This document shows positions 1 to 12,120 of a stretch of DNA of 64,000 nt, piece by piece. Within the stretch, counting starts at the first letter, position 1. Each line of letters starts with the position of its first letter. The notes beneath the pieces were generated by a model. It was not told where the DNA came from. It saw nothing but the letters and a program-made list of their open reading frames with translations, and did not search any database. The translations under genes were made by a program, and so were the position numbers. This stretch comes from Magicicada septendecula (taxonomy: Eukaryota > Arthropoda > Insecta > Hemiptera > Cicadidae): NCBI GenBank assembly GCA_034769895.1, contig CM068373.1, positions 281,323,879-281,387,878 on the forward strand, written 5' to 3'.

Positions 1-908
1 AAAGATGTAACGAAGGTAGGGAATGATCAATGTGGCAAATATGCAGATTGTTAGAGATTGTTTTTGGAGAGTGATGAAGAAAAAATGTATTAGTCTAATT
101 TAATACCAAATACTATAAAGATGAAAGAGAGGAATTATGTAAAATGAGTCTAAATTTATATCTAAGGAGAGTAACATGAGTAGTCTAATTTTATATTGAA
201 TACTACAAAGATGAAACAGAGGAATTATGTAAATAGAGTCTAATTTTTAATTCAATCAGAGTCACATTAAGAATCTTAAATTATAATAACTGTTGTACAT
301 CATAAAAGTAATGTAACTTGGAAAAGAAAATAAAGCAAAGGAGTTTGAATAGTGATTCCAGAGTTTGATTATAATATTGAGTAAATAAATAATAATACAA
401 AAAAATATAACAAGATCCTGAATAGAATGACGACAGAAGAGGAAAATCTTGGACTGGAGAAGAGTTTCAATGGCCCTAACGAATAATTAAGTGTTCAAAG
501 GAGACATCGGTGTTGCAGTAATCTTGGAGAGCGGTATCCAGCAGTAAGAGCAATAAGAGATTCGTGTGAAGAAACAGATTGCCAAGCTGAATATTGCTGT
601 TGAAGAAAGGTAAACAACAACCAGAAGTGAACCCGTGGCAGCTAGAAGAATTCAGAGACGGTTAAGTTACACTAATACGTTAGTTATTTTTTACATGGTT
701 AATTACCAAAGTACTACCCATTAACTGAATCTGGGTTGGTTTAAAGAAAAGAAATTAATAGATATAATCGTAAATACGATAAAATAACTAAATAATCATT
801 AACCCTGAGAAAAAGAGTTTCTTTACATGTACTGGTAAATAAAAAAATATAATAACAATAGGTACAGATTTTTATTACAAAACCTGTAATAAAAAAAATA
901 AACCAGTA
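1..908 (+). repeat. left LTR, partial
   Basis: Direct repeat partner of 5693-6598. The 3' boundary is set by the primer-binding site at 914. The 5' part lies outside the window. Confidence 0.75.
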
Positions 909-913
909 GAAAA

Positions 914-930
914 TGGCGCCCATACGTGAA
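914..930 (+). other. primer-binding site of the first LTR element
   Basis: TGGCGCCCATACGTGA lies directly after the left LTR. TGG is the complement of a tRNA CCA end, and TGGCGCC is a common start for primer sites of gypsy elements and retroviruses. The tRNA identity was not determined. Confidence 0.65.
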
Positions 931-1030
931 AGCAAATATTTTCTTTAAACCAGCACCAAATAACACAATTTTATTAAATTTAATTAGTATAAAAATCTCC
1001 TTGTAATTAAATTAAGTTCAATATTGTAAA

Positions 1031-2092
1031 ATGGCTAACAAACTAGAGCAACGATATGAATTAAGGAGTAATAGTGTTGAAGAGGAAGAAACTGAAATGG
1101 AAATAATAGTAGAGGATGCCCAAGGGGACCAACCAAAGAAACCAAACCAACCAATGGATGCAAATTTCCAGGAGATGATGAGAATTATAATGGAAGGGAA
1201 TAACAAAACCAACGAAAATTTTAAACAAATGAGACTAGATAATGAAAATTTATTAAAACAAAATAATGAGGAATTAAAGGAGACCATTCAACAACAAATA
1301 AATGGGGTGAAGAATAAATTAGACCAGCAAAAGGCTGAAATCAAGTTAATATTACAAAATTGTGAGGAAAGGAACATTAGGCAATCCGCAAAAATGAAAT
1401 TGAATATAGAAACAATGAAAGAAATAATGCGTGATGAAAACCAGTCAATAGAAACAACGATAGAAGATGACATGCAAAGTGTGGAAACATTGAATAAGAT
1501 TACGAAAGAAGTAATAAATGATAACAAAACGGAGATAGAAATAATACCAAACGATCAAAATAGGGAGCAAGTAAGTCATAAAATAGAAGATAATGGAATA
1601 AAGAAGCAAATAATTAAGAAAACAGAAGAAAGAAGAATAACACATCCTAAGAAAATTAAAAATATACGAGAAGAATTGGAGACGATGAATAATGGACTGA
1701 TTAATGTACTTAACATCCTAAGTACTAACTACAGAAGAATAAGTAATTTTAAAGATAATAAAAGGAACTCAATAGAATATTTCAAAGGGAATCACAATAA
1801 AATAGTGAGAAAAAATGTCAGAAAGTCTATAGGTAAATTAAATATCACAGAAATAGAAATGTGTAGCAAACTGTCAGTAATGTCATCAATAATTCAAATA
1901 CCATTAAAATACCTGTTCAATAAAATAAATAGGAAAGTGACTGATGTAATCATAGGTAGAGATGAACATGGAGTATCAAAAGAATGGGAGTACAGGGTGA
2001 CAGAGAGGTATTTAATAAAAACAGAAATCATTATGGACACTGTAATAATAATCCGTGCAACAAGGACAACTTACGTATTTGACAACGGATGA
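1031..2092 (+). CDS. gag-like protein of the first LTR element (353 aa)
   Basis: The ORF starts about 120 bases after the primer-binding site, where gag is expected. The predicted protein is strongly charged and rich in Asn, Lys and Glu. Residues about 40-120 read as a coiled coil (many E, K, Q, N with spaced L, I and M), as do parts of residues 140-230. This resembles the long N-terminal coiled-coil region of gag in insect Ty3/gypsy elements such as the one at 50.7-53.3 kb. No zinc knuckle or clear capsid domain was seen. Asn-rich coding-like sequence continues just downstream near 2.32-2.39 kb, reminiscent of the Asn-rich gag tail of the 52-kb element. Treated as a fossil. The ORF length is direct observation; the gag call is inference from position and composition. 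Confidence 0.6.
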   Translation: MANKLEQRYELRSNSVEEEETEMEIIVEDAQGDQPKKPNQPMDANFQEMMRIIMEGNNKTNENFKQMRLDNENLLKQNNEELKETIQQQINGVKNKLDQQKAEIKLILQNCEERNIRQSAKMKLNIETMKEIMRDENQSIETTIEDDMQSVETLNKITKEVINDNKTEIEIIPNDQNREQVSHKIEDNGIKKQIIKKTEERRITHPKKIKNIREELETMNNGLINVLNILSTNYRRISNFKDNKRNSIEYFKGNHNKIVRKNVRKSIGKLNITEIEMCSKLSVMSSIIQIPLKYLFNKINRKVTDVIIGRDEHGVSKEWEYRVTERYLIKTEIIMDTVIIIRATRTTYVFDNG

Positions 2093-2451
2093 ACTAAATA
2101 TGAAAAATATGGAAAGAAGGGACTGATTTTCTGGGTATTGACCAAAGCAAACTAATTGAACAAAGATTAGATTAATTATTAATACAAACGACATAATATG
2201 AAAGTTATTATGAATTAAGATGAAATAACCCACCAAATTCAAAAAACGTAAGAACATCTTACCGGATAGTTAAGAGAAATTATTTTGGAATCAGTTAAGA
2301 AGAGAAAGACAGTTAATAACCATAATAATTATTTGAATAACCATTTTAATAAGTATAATAACAATGGTAAGAACAATTAAGACTAGTTACTATTTAAGAA
2401 GGGTAGAAATGAATTAGATGAAGAAAGAATAGACAAATACAACTTACGATA

Positions 2452-4014
2452 TGTAACGTCTGTACGCCGCGTTACAAATCCAGGGAACCCATCGTAATTA
2501 AACTCCGTTAATTAGATGGGCTGCCTACGTTGTAACAGAATGTATCACAAATAATTACTATAACAAATTACTTACTAACTGTGTAAGGAAACAATGGCAA
2601 GGTATACTATTGATTTAAGCACTCCTCATATGTGTGTAACAAGAAGACTCCTCTTTATTTAACATTTAAAAATATTTACTGACAGATCCCATGACATTAC
2701 TAATTAAATTATTAAAGTTATTTGAATGCTTTCTTTAAACTTTGGGATCAAAATTGATTCTATTTAGCTATACCTCGGATCCGGGTAACCTTCGGTATTT
2801 ATTCATTAAATCTTTTAGTCATACTCAATTCATGATATTAGCTTGCAAGACTTTCTTTCATTTAACCATTGGAAGAATGGTATTATTACTTGAATTATAT
2901 TACTATACATTAGCATATAAACTGTTACAACGTATGAAGTTTGAATGGTACATTAAATTCTTAGATTTAATTTATTAATCTTTACAAAGTTAATAGTCTC
3001 TGAAAAGTCTCTTTTAAGGTGTGTTGTGTAACAAATATTAGTAAGCCTCGATAGACAGGCTATCGAGTCACCTTTTAATTGGTATGCAGAAAACTCGTCC
3101 TGGGGTGTCCGTCTTGGGAAACCGGAATAGCGACGTCGTCATCTCGATCTGGTCTTCGTCAGTAAAGGGCTCCAAAGTCCGCAGGTTGAACTTTCTACGA
3201 TGGTACTTGTAGATTCTCGGATGTCCTGATCTGCATATTCTGTCGTGTGTACTAGAGTTTGTGGCTTCTGATAGTTCACATCTCCAGGTATGATGTTGGA
3301 AGTGTTGTTAGTTCTTGAAGTTCGAAGTCATCTTGTGTTACACCATTTTTTACGTTTCGAGTTACACTTTAAATCTCTTTTTTTTACATAACTATACTAG
3401 TTAACACATACATATGCTTTAAGTAGCTATTTCTTGTATACCACATTAAGGTAAACGAAAATATCGGTAACATAGTGTAAGAGCATAGCTCTTACGTCTG
3501 TACTGTATGAAGTCACCATTGCGAGAGAGCGAATTTCTGCTCCCTTCGTCTGGTACTGGACAAAATGGTAGAGGGGCAATTACTGCGCGAGAATATAGTC
3601 CCTGTCTCTCTTTATGTTAACATTTTTATTTATACAAACTATCCCTAAACAAATATACATAATTTAAAGAAGTTGTTTTAGCGACTATCTGTGTCTTCAG
3701 ATTTTTAATTATTAACATTAGGTTTTTTTTTATCTTATTCTAACTTACAAGACTCGGAAAACATGTCGAGTCTGGAATCAACAGGTCAGCGCCTGATAAC
3801 AAGCAAAGGGTTAAATACGATATTAATAACTCTTTACAATTTATCTTTTTATTAGAGTATCTTCTTACTAACTAATTACTGCTTCCTCTCATACTGAGTA
3901 CATACAGGTTTTTTTTATATTAATACAGTGAGATTTAAATGGCTTAATAGCTCGCAACCTTAATTTTTAAAATTTTTTATTATTTTGATTATTGGTACAA
4001 TTTAAATCGTCACA
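2452..4014 (+). repeat. solo LTR nested in the first LTR element (family TGTRACGTC...CGTCACA)
   Basis: It starts TGTAACGTC and ends AAATCGTCACA, and is flanked on both sides by GATA (2448-2451 and 4015-4018), a 4-bp target duplication. Its first 75 bases match the reversed far end of the LTR at 53719-55047 (shared blocks AACGTC, GGAACC and GGCTGCC). Its last bases match the reversed start of the LTRs at 20151 and 22897. No internal region is present, so it is a solo LTR left by recombination between two LTRs. It is younger than the element that contains it. Confidence 0.8.
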
Positions 4015-4018
4015 GATA

Positions 4019-5692
4019 ATGATGAAATTCAGTACTTAACTGCATAATTAAAGGGGAATAAATAAATAAAAAATGAAGATGAAGATAGAATCTAAAATAT
4101 CATAGATTGACAACACCAAGATGGGAATAATCCAACATGTATGTCGAATAATGTTAACCAGTTACCTGTGAATGATAGAATATTAATTGAAATGATAAAA
4201 ACACCAGAAGTGAAACAGTAATGGAATAAAAATATGAAGAGACCTCAAAGAAATCATGTAACAATCCCTTGAATATAATTTTGTAGCGAAGGAGCTACCT
4301 TATAGGTAATAATTATATGTATTGTGTTGTGATAGTGCAACTTTTATTTTTTCCTGGACAGAGATGAAGTTCCTCTGATTTCAGATGATATATTTAGGGA
4401 AAACGGCGGAGTAATGGAAGCCAATAGTGCCCCTCCGAATCCGAACCCATGTATAGTATTTAATGTTAGGGAATTATGGTATTTTAGGGATGATACAAAT
4501 AACGAGGTAAAGAGATAAAAAATAAATATGACAATATGAGTCGAGGTATGAAAATTAAGAAGAAATTAAGTGTTCCAACATGAAAACAGGAATATAATTA
4601 AAAGTAACCAAATAAATGATAGAATAACCCAAAGTGTATAAAGAATCGACATCAAGTTTTAGGTGCTAAGTTAATATATGATATTTGAAAAAAAAAAAAT
4701 CAAGGTAGCCAATGTCAGATATGAGGGAAGGTGGATAAATCATCAAGCATTGAGAGCATTAGAGCAAGTTTTATTGACATTAAATTTGTGGACCATTATC
4801 AACTAGTGATAGGAGATATAGGAAATATAGGTATACTGATTATCATGGACAGCTATTAGGTTTACAAAGCATATCACATCATTAAAGCTGATACCCATAT
4901 TATAATAAAAAATAATTTAAAAAAAAAAGAGAAGAGAATTCTGAAATAAAAAACACATGAAATTTATGACCAGGATTGGAAAGGTGAGGTCCGAAAGAAA
5001 GAGAATGTTTAGTCATATTTTTGAGTTTTTTAGCCATGAAACTAGGCACAATTGTTATTTTATACTTATTATTTTTGATGTAAAACCAGTTGGTTTGATT
5101 AATGTTATTTTAAGCCATAAATGAGTGTGTAAGATATGGTGATTCTTGATAGTGATGAACCATACTTGTTATGTTAATAAAAGAAAAAACCAATTTATGA
5201 AATGAATTTTGTGATATACAATTAGCGAATTAATCATATGTTTTCAATATTAATGTTCGACCATGTTTGTGATAAGAAATTAATTATTTCAAAATCTCAT
5301 ATCAAGTTGTATCTGAGATTATGAAATAAGGGAAGGTATTATGTACTGCTGTTAAAATGCAACACAGTACATAAGAGGAAAATAATAAATTTTAAAAGAA
5401 AAAATATATAAATTTATTAATTGGAACATATGTTTGAAAATGTAAACAAAAACATTGTATCGACTCACCCATCAACATAGAGGTAGATGCCTATATGAGA
5501 TAAAACAGTATAAAGATATATGTTATGAAAAGAATATATGAAATTTGAAATGAATATTATAATAAGAGGAAATAGTAAGAGAATGATCATATTATAAATA
5601 CAAACTAGAATTCAGAATATTAGAAATAAAATAAACATATTTAATAAGAAGTAGAAAAGTTATATAAGTTTTTAAGAGGTATATGATAAAAA
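4019..5692 (+). other. internal 3' region (and possibly start of right LTR) of the first LTR element
   Basis: AT-rich with no long ORF. A short open stretch near 4336-4518 gives a plausible protein-like string of about 60 residues but matches no domain I know. A purine-rich run at about 4975-5005 may be the polypurine tract, which would put the LTR start near 5006. Confidence 0.4.
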
Positions 5693-6598
5693 GATGTAAC
5701 GAAGGTAGGGAATGATCAATGTGGCAAATATGTAGATTGTTAGAGATTGTTTTTGGAGAGTGATGAAGAAAAAATGTATTAGTCTAATTTAATACCAAAT
5801 ACTATAAAGATGAAAAAGAGGAATTATGTAAAATGAGTCTAAATTTATATCTAAGGAGAGTAACATGAGTAGTCTAATTTTATATTGAATACTACAAAGA
5901 TGAAACAGAGGAATTATGTAAATAGAGTCTAATTTTTAATTCAATCGGAGTCACATTAAGAATCTTAAATTATAATAACTGTTGTACATCATAAAAGTAA
6001 TGTAACTTGGAAAAGAAAAAAAAAGCAAAGGAGTTTGAATAGTGATTCCAGAGTTTGATTATAATATTGAGTAAATAAATAATAATACAAAAAAATATAA
6101 TAAGATCCTGAATAGAATGACGACAGAAGAGGAAAATCTTGGACTGGAGAAGAGTTTCAATGGCCCTAACGAATAATTAAGTGTTCAAAGGAGACATCGG
6201 TGTTGCAGTAATCTTGGAGAGCGGTATCCAGCAGTAAGAGCAATAAGAGATTCGTGTGAAGAAACAGATTGCCAAGCTGAAAATTGCTGTTGAAGAAAGG
6301 TAAACAACAACCAGAAGTGAACCCGTGGCAGCTAGAAGAATTCAGAGACGGTTAAGTTACACTAATACGTTAGTTATTTTTTACATGGTTAATTACCAAA
6401 GTACTACCCATTAACTGAATCTGGGTTGGTTTAAAGAAAAGAAATTAATAGATATAATCGTAAATACGATAAAATAACTAAATAATCATTAACCCTGAGA
6501 AAAAGAGTTTCTTTACATGTACTGGTAAATAAAAAATAAAATAACATTAGGTACAGATTTTTATTACAAAACCTGTAATAAAAAATTAAACCAGTACA
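5693..6598 (+). repeat. right LTR of the first element
   Basis: Near-identical copy of 1-908. It ends around ...CCAGTACA and is followed by a TA-rich microsatellite, so no target duplication can be judged. Confidence 0.75.
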
Positions 6599-6690
6599 AT
6601 ATATATATACGTTGCTTGTATGTATATATATATATATATATATACATACATACATACATATATACATATACATATATATATTATAACCGT
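6599..6690. repeat. TA / CATA microsatellite
   Basis: Runs of TATATA and CATACATA flank the 3' edge of the LTR element; probably the insertion site or a later expansion. Confidence 0.8.
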
Positions 6691-8760
6691 ACAAATTACC
6701 AATTTAAATGTATTTTTAATTGTGTAGCCCCACGCTTTTGGGAGACAATTTATACAACACAACATATTATAACTTTAAGTACATTTAATTTGTAGAGTGC
6801 AAAATTCATACAACATTACTGGTAAAGTGTACCGATTATTGGAGTTTGGGTGTAATTGTAATAAGAGTAGTCATTAATCGAATTGTAAGGAGTTTTCATA
6901 ATTTTATTCATAAACGACAAGCGTGTTAAAAATCTCATTTACTTCGCTATAAATATTCATTATTGTTTACTAAAACGTTCAACTGTTGCAGTACATTTAT
7001 CATAAAATAAATCTTATATTCTACAGTAACAAAGTTATATTCTAAATATTTATTGGTTAATTTTAAAATTCGGCTGCTCAGTCTGACTGTGTGCTTTACT
7101 GCAGTTTTGCTTTATTTTCTTGACATATCTTTCAACTACGTTAAATTATGTATTGCATACATTTTAATCATTGATTGCTTTACAAACTTTAAATACAATT
7201 TCAATTGACTAAATTAACCGTTAACCATCAATGAACATATCTATTGAATTTAAATTAGATTCTCTGAACCTTTATATCTACATTTTACATAACTCCTATT
7301 TATTTTTAAATTTCAAAGTGTCTTTTCAATGTCTTTAGTCTCTCATTTAAAATTTATAAATTGATTATCTGTCACCTCGATTCTGTAGCTCATACCCATG
7401 TCCTCCGTTTATTCGTAGGTCCTCTTCTGATGGAGTTCCCTGCACGTTCCCCCGGTTCCACTTGTCGTCATCCAGTTACTCGTCCCTCATGGTCCCATCG
7501 GTTTGCTGTATTATAGAGTGATATGTTGCTCTGCACCAGCTGCTGTTGTTCTAACAGACGCCTCTACTGTTCAGCATAGCGTTCCTCTGCATGATGTAAC
7601 CTCGTAGCTTGTCTTGAGTGACGGACGTTTGTGTGTAGACATCGTCAAGTATGTTCTATAATCATATTCGTAACCAGACTAAGAGTTACTGTTTGATACT
7701 TAAAATGAACATAGCATCCATCCGCCTTTACTGTTCAATTAACAAAATTTAAAACTCGCGTCGATACTGGACATAGCGTCCCGCCGCTACTGAAGACTGA
7801 TTGAGAAGAGAATTGGCTTCTTCCGTGCCCTTATTTATATTCGAGCATCGTACCGCACCTGTTGGAACAGAATTCTGCCTGTCTGAAATTGCTTGGAGGC
7901 GTCAGTTCCCCCACTATCGTCCAATTTCATATTTTCGCACATTTCCGCCAAGGGAAAAATCTAATGTGGACTACATGGTGCTCTAACGATGGATGATTTA
8001 ATTACACATGTTCAATGTAATTACCATCGTTAACGCATAATTCGTGTAATTACTACGCACTTAAAATCGCACTGAATTCGCACTGCGCGTCCTTTTCACG
8101 CCGTTTTCTCACTACACATGTGTATTAATTTTATACATATTTAGGAGATTTTGAATTTTTTCTACCATTTATCGTTTTCTCGTAATTAAATAAAAACTAT
8201 AATTTGACAATTATTTGGGGTGAGATTGCAAACTTTCATGCTCGAACCGGCCTCACTCACACACATTATTTACTACTGGACACACTCTCAGCGACAATGA
8301 AATTTTTTTAGGTTAGAAGTACAATAACTTTGTTAAATGATTAATAAAGGCATAAAAGTTAAAAACAAAACTTGTAAAGAATTTAATTCTGAGAAAAATG
8401 GTGTAAATAAAGTAAATAAAAATCAACAAAAAATTCCAATTGTTTTCAATTTTCCAAACGTGTTTTTAGGCAAAGATTTTTCTGTTTTACGTCGGATATC
8501 ATGAAACGTATAAAAGATACAGTTCTGCGACCGGTTTTATTCGCTTTTTCAGGTCAAAAACCATAAGAAACAACAGAATTTGCCCCTTAATTTACCTTCC
8601 CAGAATTTCAGAAAGTCTTCATTTACCCGGGGGAACCGAAACCCGGGCGAAATCTTTCGGTAGCCGTAACTCGCTTACAAAGCGTTTCCGGACATATGTT
8701 TATATAAACTTTTTTCTTCTTTTACACTATAGAACTATTTCTCAAATTATTTCCCTCTCC
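6691..8760. other. AT-rich DNA with no recognised gene
   Basis: No convincing ORF. The stretch at 7400-8000 is less AT-rich but its 61-aa frame has no recognised domain. Near 8625-8660 there is a CCCGGG-rich stretch and at 8761-8778 the words CCCGGGACACCCTGTA, a phrase I associate with dispersed insect repeats. The region is unassigned. Confidence 0.4.
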
Positions 8761-8792
8761 TCCCGGGACACCCTGTATATATATTAAAATTA

Positions 8793-8830
8793 GATATGTT
8801 TCGGCAGTAATCCAACTATCATCATCAGAT
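8793..8830 (-). ncRNA. hammerhead-ribozyme-like core, weak
   Basis: On the minus strand CTGATGA (8822-8828) is followed by a possible stem II, then CGAAAC (GAAAC at 8798-8802). The stem II pairing (GATAGT with ACTGCC) has one mismatch and one GU pair. The stem III part (AUAUC) is poor. A TA-rich tail follows on the same strand. It is probably a decayed member of the hammerhead-bearing retroposon group described at 10148 and 46573. Confidence 0.3.
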
Positions 8831-9480
8831 AACAAGAATTTCGACAAAAGAGACGGACTACATAGATTAAACAGTCGTCATCAACCTTTTTTCTTCAAGG
8901 CACACTATCTTCTGTAGTTAGTTCCCGCGGCACACTAACGTACCCCTTAAATAGAGTTGGCAACAATTCCCCCCTCCCATCGCTGTTCACAGGTATTTCT
9001 TGGTGCGAAATCGTTACGCCGTGTCCCCAGAATTCACCATCGACTTCTCTCTGGAAATAGAATAACAACTTGCAGAGCTTAAGTCAGACCGGACACTTCA
9101 ATTAACATATTGTAATCTATCATTTCTCAAGTTTTAGATGTTAACAAAATAGAGAATCCAGTAATAGCAGTGGAAGCAATTACAATTTTCTACCACCTGC
9201 CTGTACGAGCAGGGCTTTTCAGTACTGACAAACAGACAAACATGAAAAATAAGAAACGTGACAGACTTCTCTTGGCTTAACAGGAAATACGTGTGTGTTT
9301 ATCTTCAATTCCACCACGAACTAAACTTTTGTATATGAAACGACAAGCTCAAGTTTCTCATTAATAACTCAAATATTTTATTGTAAACTATTAGCAAATG
9401 AATCCTCTGTACATTAAATATGTGAAGCTCTTAAATTTATTTTTTTCTTGTTTCTTTTCTAAAATAAATATTGAATAAGC
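8831..9480. other. unassigned spacer with a hAT-like phrase
   Basis: At 8885-8945 the sequence carries AAGGCACAC and CCCGCGGCACAC, similar to the GCGGCACAC phrase in the 14-18 kb satellite and to hAT terminal regions. Nothing else was recognised. Confidence 0.3.
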
Positions 9481-10105
9481 CATTACAGTACAGTAGTGAG
9501 ACCAGAATGCCTATATGAAAGTAAATGTCTAGCATTAAATTATAATTTAGACAAACTATAAACTTTGGGAAGACGAATTATTAGGAAAATATTAGGCCCA
9601 CAAAAACTTCAGAAGGTTGGAAATTAAAAAGTAATTATGAAATATATCAAAGTATAGAAAATATAACAGAAACCGTGAGAAAAGGAAGACTAATATTTAT
9701 TGGACATTTATATATAATGGACGACAATAGGTTAACAAAACAGATATTTAAATATGTGTAGGGAAAGAAGTCAACATCAAGTTAGATTAAAGAAATCAAA
9801 AAGATTTAGAAAAAAAAATAATATAATCGCAGAAGAAGCAATTGAAAGAGAAGTTTTTCTAGCAAATGTGTTAAAATGGAAGGAGTCTAGGGTAAGATAG
9901 AGAAAAACGCAAGTTCAAAGTGGACTGAAGACAGGAAGACGAAACATAGTCAAAAGATGAACGAATATTGGAGAAAAGAAAAGAACAAGGAATAAAGGAT
10001 TAAGGAATTGAAATTGGCATGTGGTCCTCAGATGGTTGATACAAATAGAAAATACTGAATAAAAATATCGGTATGGTGAACCATACATGACTTCCATATT
10101 CTAAG
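9480..10105 (+). mobile_element. non-LTR retrotransposon 3' fragment, family 3
   Basis: The plus strand gives a decayed RT C-terminal string (VVRPECLYES, then a GHLYIMDDNRL-like motif and a lysine-rich end) followed by a 3' UTR ending in an AACCATACATGACTTCC phrase. The same protein and 3' end occur at 44430-45405 (+), in reverse at 41405-42120, and in part at 50160-50545 (+). The YGSE/YASE-type motif and the GH...RMDD motif belong to the region after the RT domain in RTE/CR1-like LINEs. It is 5' truncated with several stops, so non-functional. Confidence 0.75.
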
Positions 10106-10147
10106 ATTTATATTTAAAATAATTTTCGAAATGAAATATTACCATAG

Positions 10148-10343
10148 AAACTACTTCTTTCTACTTACTGCTTCAGCCTTAACCACAGTACTGTGGTCAC
10201 TAACATATACCACCTCACGTTATCGCACTCGATTTTTACTGATGATGGAAGTCGATGGCATTGCCGAAACGTCTGGTTTTGTAGAAAACATTGGACTGCG
10301 GCCAAATATCTCGGGAAGGAATTTTAACAAAAACTACTTCTTT
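10148..10343 (+). mobile_element. short retroposon insert with 13-bp target duplication
   Basis: AAACTACTTCTTT occurs at 10148-10160 and again at 10331-10343, bracketing a 170-bp segment. The inverted arm has the same arrangement at 13601-13796. At 40413-40425 the flanks are joined with only one copy of the 13-mer, which looks like an empty site. The insert holds AGCCTTAAC...TGGTCACT and a hammerhead-like core at 10239-10275. Its end (ATTGGACTGCGGCC...CTCGGG) resembles the 45-bp unit of the 46.8-kb minisatellite. It is thus a 5'-truncated member of the same family as 46573-47203. Deletion between the 13-mers at 40.4 kb is the alternative explanation. Confidence 0.65.
10239..10275 (+). ncRNA. 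hammerhead-ribozyme-like core
   Basis: CTGATGA (10239-10245) and CGAAAC (GAAAC at 10266-10270) match the invariant hammerhead core CUGANGA...GAAA. Between them GGAAGU can pair with AUUGCC (one AG mismatch) around the loop CGAUGGC, forming stem II. GAAAC is followed by GUC, giving only a minimal stem III, as in the minimal hammerheads reported in Penelope-like elements. Activity is not shown. Confidence 0.45.
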
Positions 10344-10874
10344 GTTGCCGATAACGTTGTACACATATATATAAAAAATATGCATAAAATTAATGGCTTG
10401 TATAAGTTAATGATTGATCTCCATTAAGTAGTGCTCAAGTTTCCAAAGTTTTAATATTATGATGTCCGTAATTAAAACATCAGAGCAGGTTTAGTGTGTA
10501 TGAGGGTACACAGTGGACAAAAATTTTCAACATTTCCTATTGAGCGTTGCTTAGAATAAAGCTGCGAATCTACAGTGCACGTTTCACAGAACAAACACGC
10601 GGAAAAGAAGGAGCGCTCCGAAGTCACTCATGGACCCTCAGCATCTTGCAGAGGGTTCATTCCCTAAAGACGAAAAGTCTGTCTATGAATCGTTCCTCTG
10701 TAAACACGTGCAGTTACACTGCCCAGCGATCCACAGGAAGCAAATTGATGTCCATTTTTTCGGCTTGCACGCGTTATGTTGGTGTGGGTTTCGGCACTTT
10801 CCATTTAAAAACCGTGCAAATGTAAGAAAATAAACATGAATGAGGCCAGAAATAACGCGAATTTTGTGTGTGTG

Positions 10875-10905
<31 letters not shown>

Positions 10906-10907
<2 letters not shown>

Positions 10908-11006
10908 TTCCCTGCCTTTTTATTGCTGTAGTCATAATAATAAAATGGAAACGTAAACAGTACATAACTGAGATATGCTTGCCTGCCAAGCACGATATAT
11001 TTTCTC
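10906..11006. other. spacer after left arm
   Basis: About 100 bases after a (TG)n microsatellite, with no recognised content. Confidence 0.4.
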
Positions 11007-11436
11007 TTATACATAATTTACATTAAAATGAAAAAATTATAATTTTATTGCCTGGCAACAAAATTATTTTATTTTCAACAATTACCATTGTTTGAAAAAG
11101 TTTAAATGAATTTTCAAGTACTTTACACTTGTTAAAACGTAAAAGGTTGCAGGTAAACTACCCCTTTCCCTTAACCGATCTTCACCAAAATCAATAGGTC
11201 TTGAGAACTCCATAATTCAAGGCTGTATGCGAAACATTATTTGATTCTGATTGAATTTGCGGCTGTTATCATTTGCAAAAAAAAAATTACCTTGATAAAA
11301 AAAAAATTAAGTAATTATTACTTCCATATTCCTTAACGAAATGGAAGTATGGTGATGGCAAAAAAAATCGTGTTCGAGATTATTGCAGATTCTGATTGTA
11401 CTACACTCAAAACATGAAAAAAGTCGTTTTTCGGAA

Positions 11437-11500
11437 AGTGTCTGTGTGTGTGTCTGTGTGTCTATCTGTGTGTCTATCTGTGTGCCTGTCTGTAGATTTT
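11437..11500 (+). repeat. TGTG / TCTG microsatellite
   Basis: Irregular GTGTGTCT/ATCTGTGT repeats within the foldback element. Confidence 0.7.
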
Positions 11501-11510
11501 TTTTCTATAG

Positions 11511-12120
11511 CAAACGATAACAGCCGCAAATTCAAACAGAATCAAATATTTTTTTGCATACAGCCCTGATTTGTAGAGTACTCACGACCTATTGTTTTTG
11601 GTGAAGATCGGTTGAGGGAAAGGGGTAGTTTACATGCAACGGTTTTTTTATCAAGGGTAAATTTTTTTTGGCAAACGATAACAGCCGCAATTTCAAACAG
11701 AATCAAATAATGTTTCGCATACAGTCCTAAATTGTAGAGTTCTCAAGACCTATTGTTTTTGGTGAAGCTCGGTTAAGGGAAAGGGATAGTTTACCTGCAA
11801 CGTTTTTTTAACAAAGGTATTTCCTATGGCAAACGATAACAGCCGCAAATTCAAACAGAATCAAATATTGTTTTGCATACTGCCCTGCTTTTTAGAGTAC
11901 TCAAGACCTATTGTTTTTGGTGAAGATCGGTTAAGGGGAAGGGGTAGTTTACTTGCAACGTTTTTTTATCAAGCGTATTTTCTATGGCACACGATAACAG
12001 CCGCAAATTCAAACAGAATCAAATAATTGTTTGCATACGTCCCTGAATTGTAGAGGTCTCAACGATTTTTGATTTTGATGAAGATTAGTTAAGGGGAAGG
12101 GGTAGTTTACCTGCAACCTT
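11511..12120 (+). repeat. about 159-bp tandem repeat, 4 copies
   Basis: The phrase CAAACGATAACAGCCGCAA recurs (with small changes) at 11511, 11672, 11830 and 11989, spacings 161, 158 and 159. Each unit also contains GGTGAAGATCGGTTAAGGG and GGGGTAGTTTAC. An inverted copy of the same unit lies in the left end at 11150-11280. Confidence 0.85.

Larger units (their letters stand above)
1..6598 (+). mobile_element. Ty3/gypsy-like LTR retrotransposon, left edge cut by window
   Basis: Bases 1 to about 908 are repeated almost exactly at about 5693 to 6598, as expected of two LTRs. A tRNA-type primer site (TGGCGCC) follows the left copy at 914 and a gag-like ORF starts at 1031. By eye the two LTR copies differ at only a few sites, so the insertion looks young. 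The right LTR may begin earlier than 5693: a purine-rich run just before about 5006, followed by TG, would give an LTR of about 1.6 kb, whose left copy would start outside the window. Only a gag-like frame is left; no protease, reverse transcriptase or integrase was recognised. A solo LTR of another family sits inside at 2452-4014. It is a fossil or non-autonomous (LARD-like) copy, probably mobilised in trans. Family assignment rests on layout and the style of the gag product. Confidence 0.75.
10073..10905 (+). repeat. left arm of a large inverted repeat
   Basis: It matches the reverse complement of about 13055-13873 over almost its whole length, including the LINE family 3 3' end, the 170-bp hammerhead-bearing insert and the sequence up to a (TG)n run at 10864-10905. 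Open frames in this arm (such as 10131-10427 and 10547-10825) have mirror copies in the other arm and no recognised domain; I regard them as chance frames in repeat DNA. The central segment (10906-13054) is not part of the palindrome. Confidence 0.8.

Noticed and set aside
10131-10833. Frames of 67-98 codons in the inverted arms (mirrored at 13120-14197)
   Set aside because: Duplicated only because the arms are; no known domain, and the frame crosses the retroposon insertion.
11511-12120. Direct repeats near 159 bp considered as a CRISPR array
   Set aside because: Units are contiguous and similar over their whole length, without unique spacers, in an animal-type genome.
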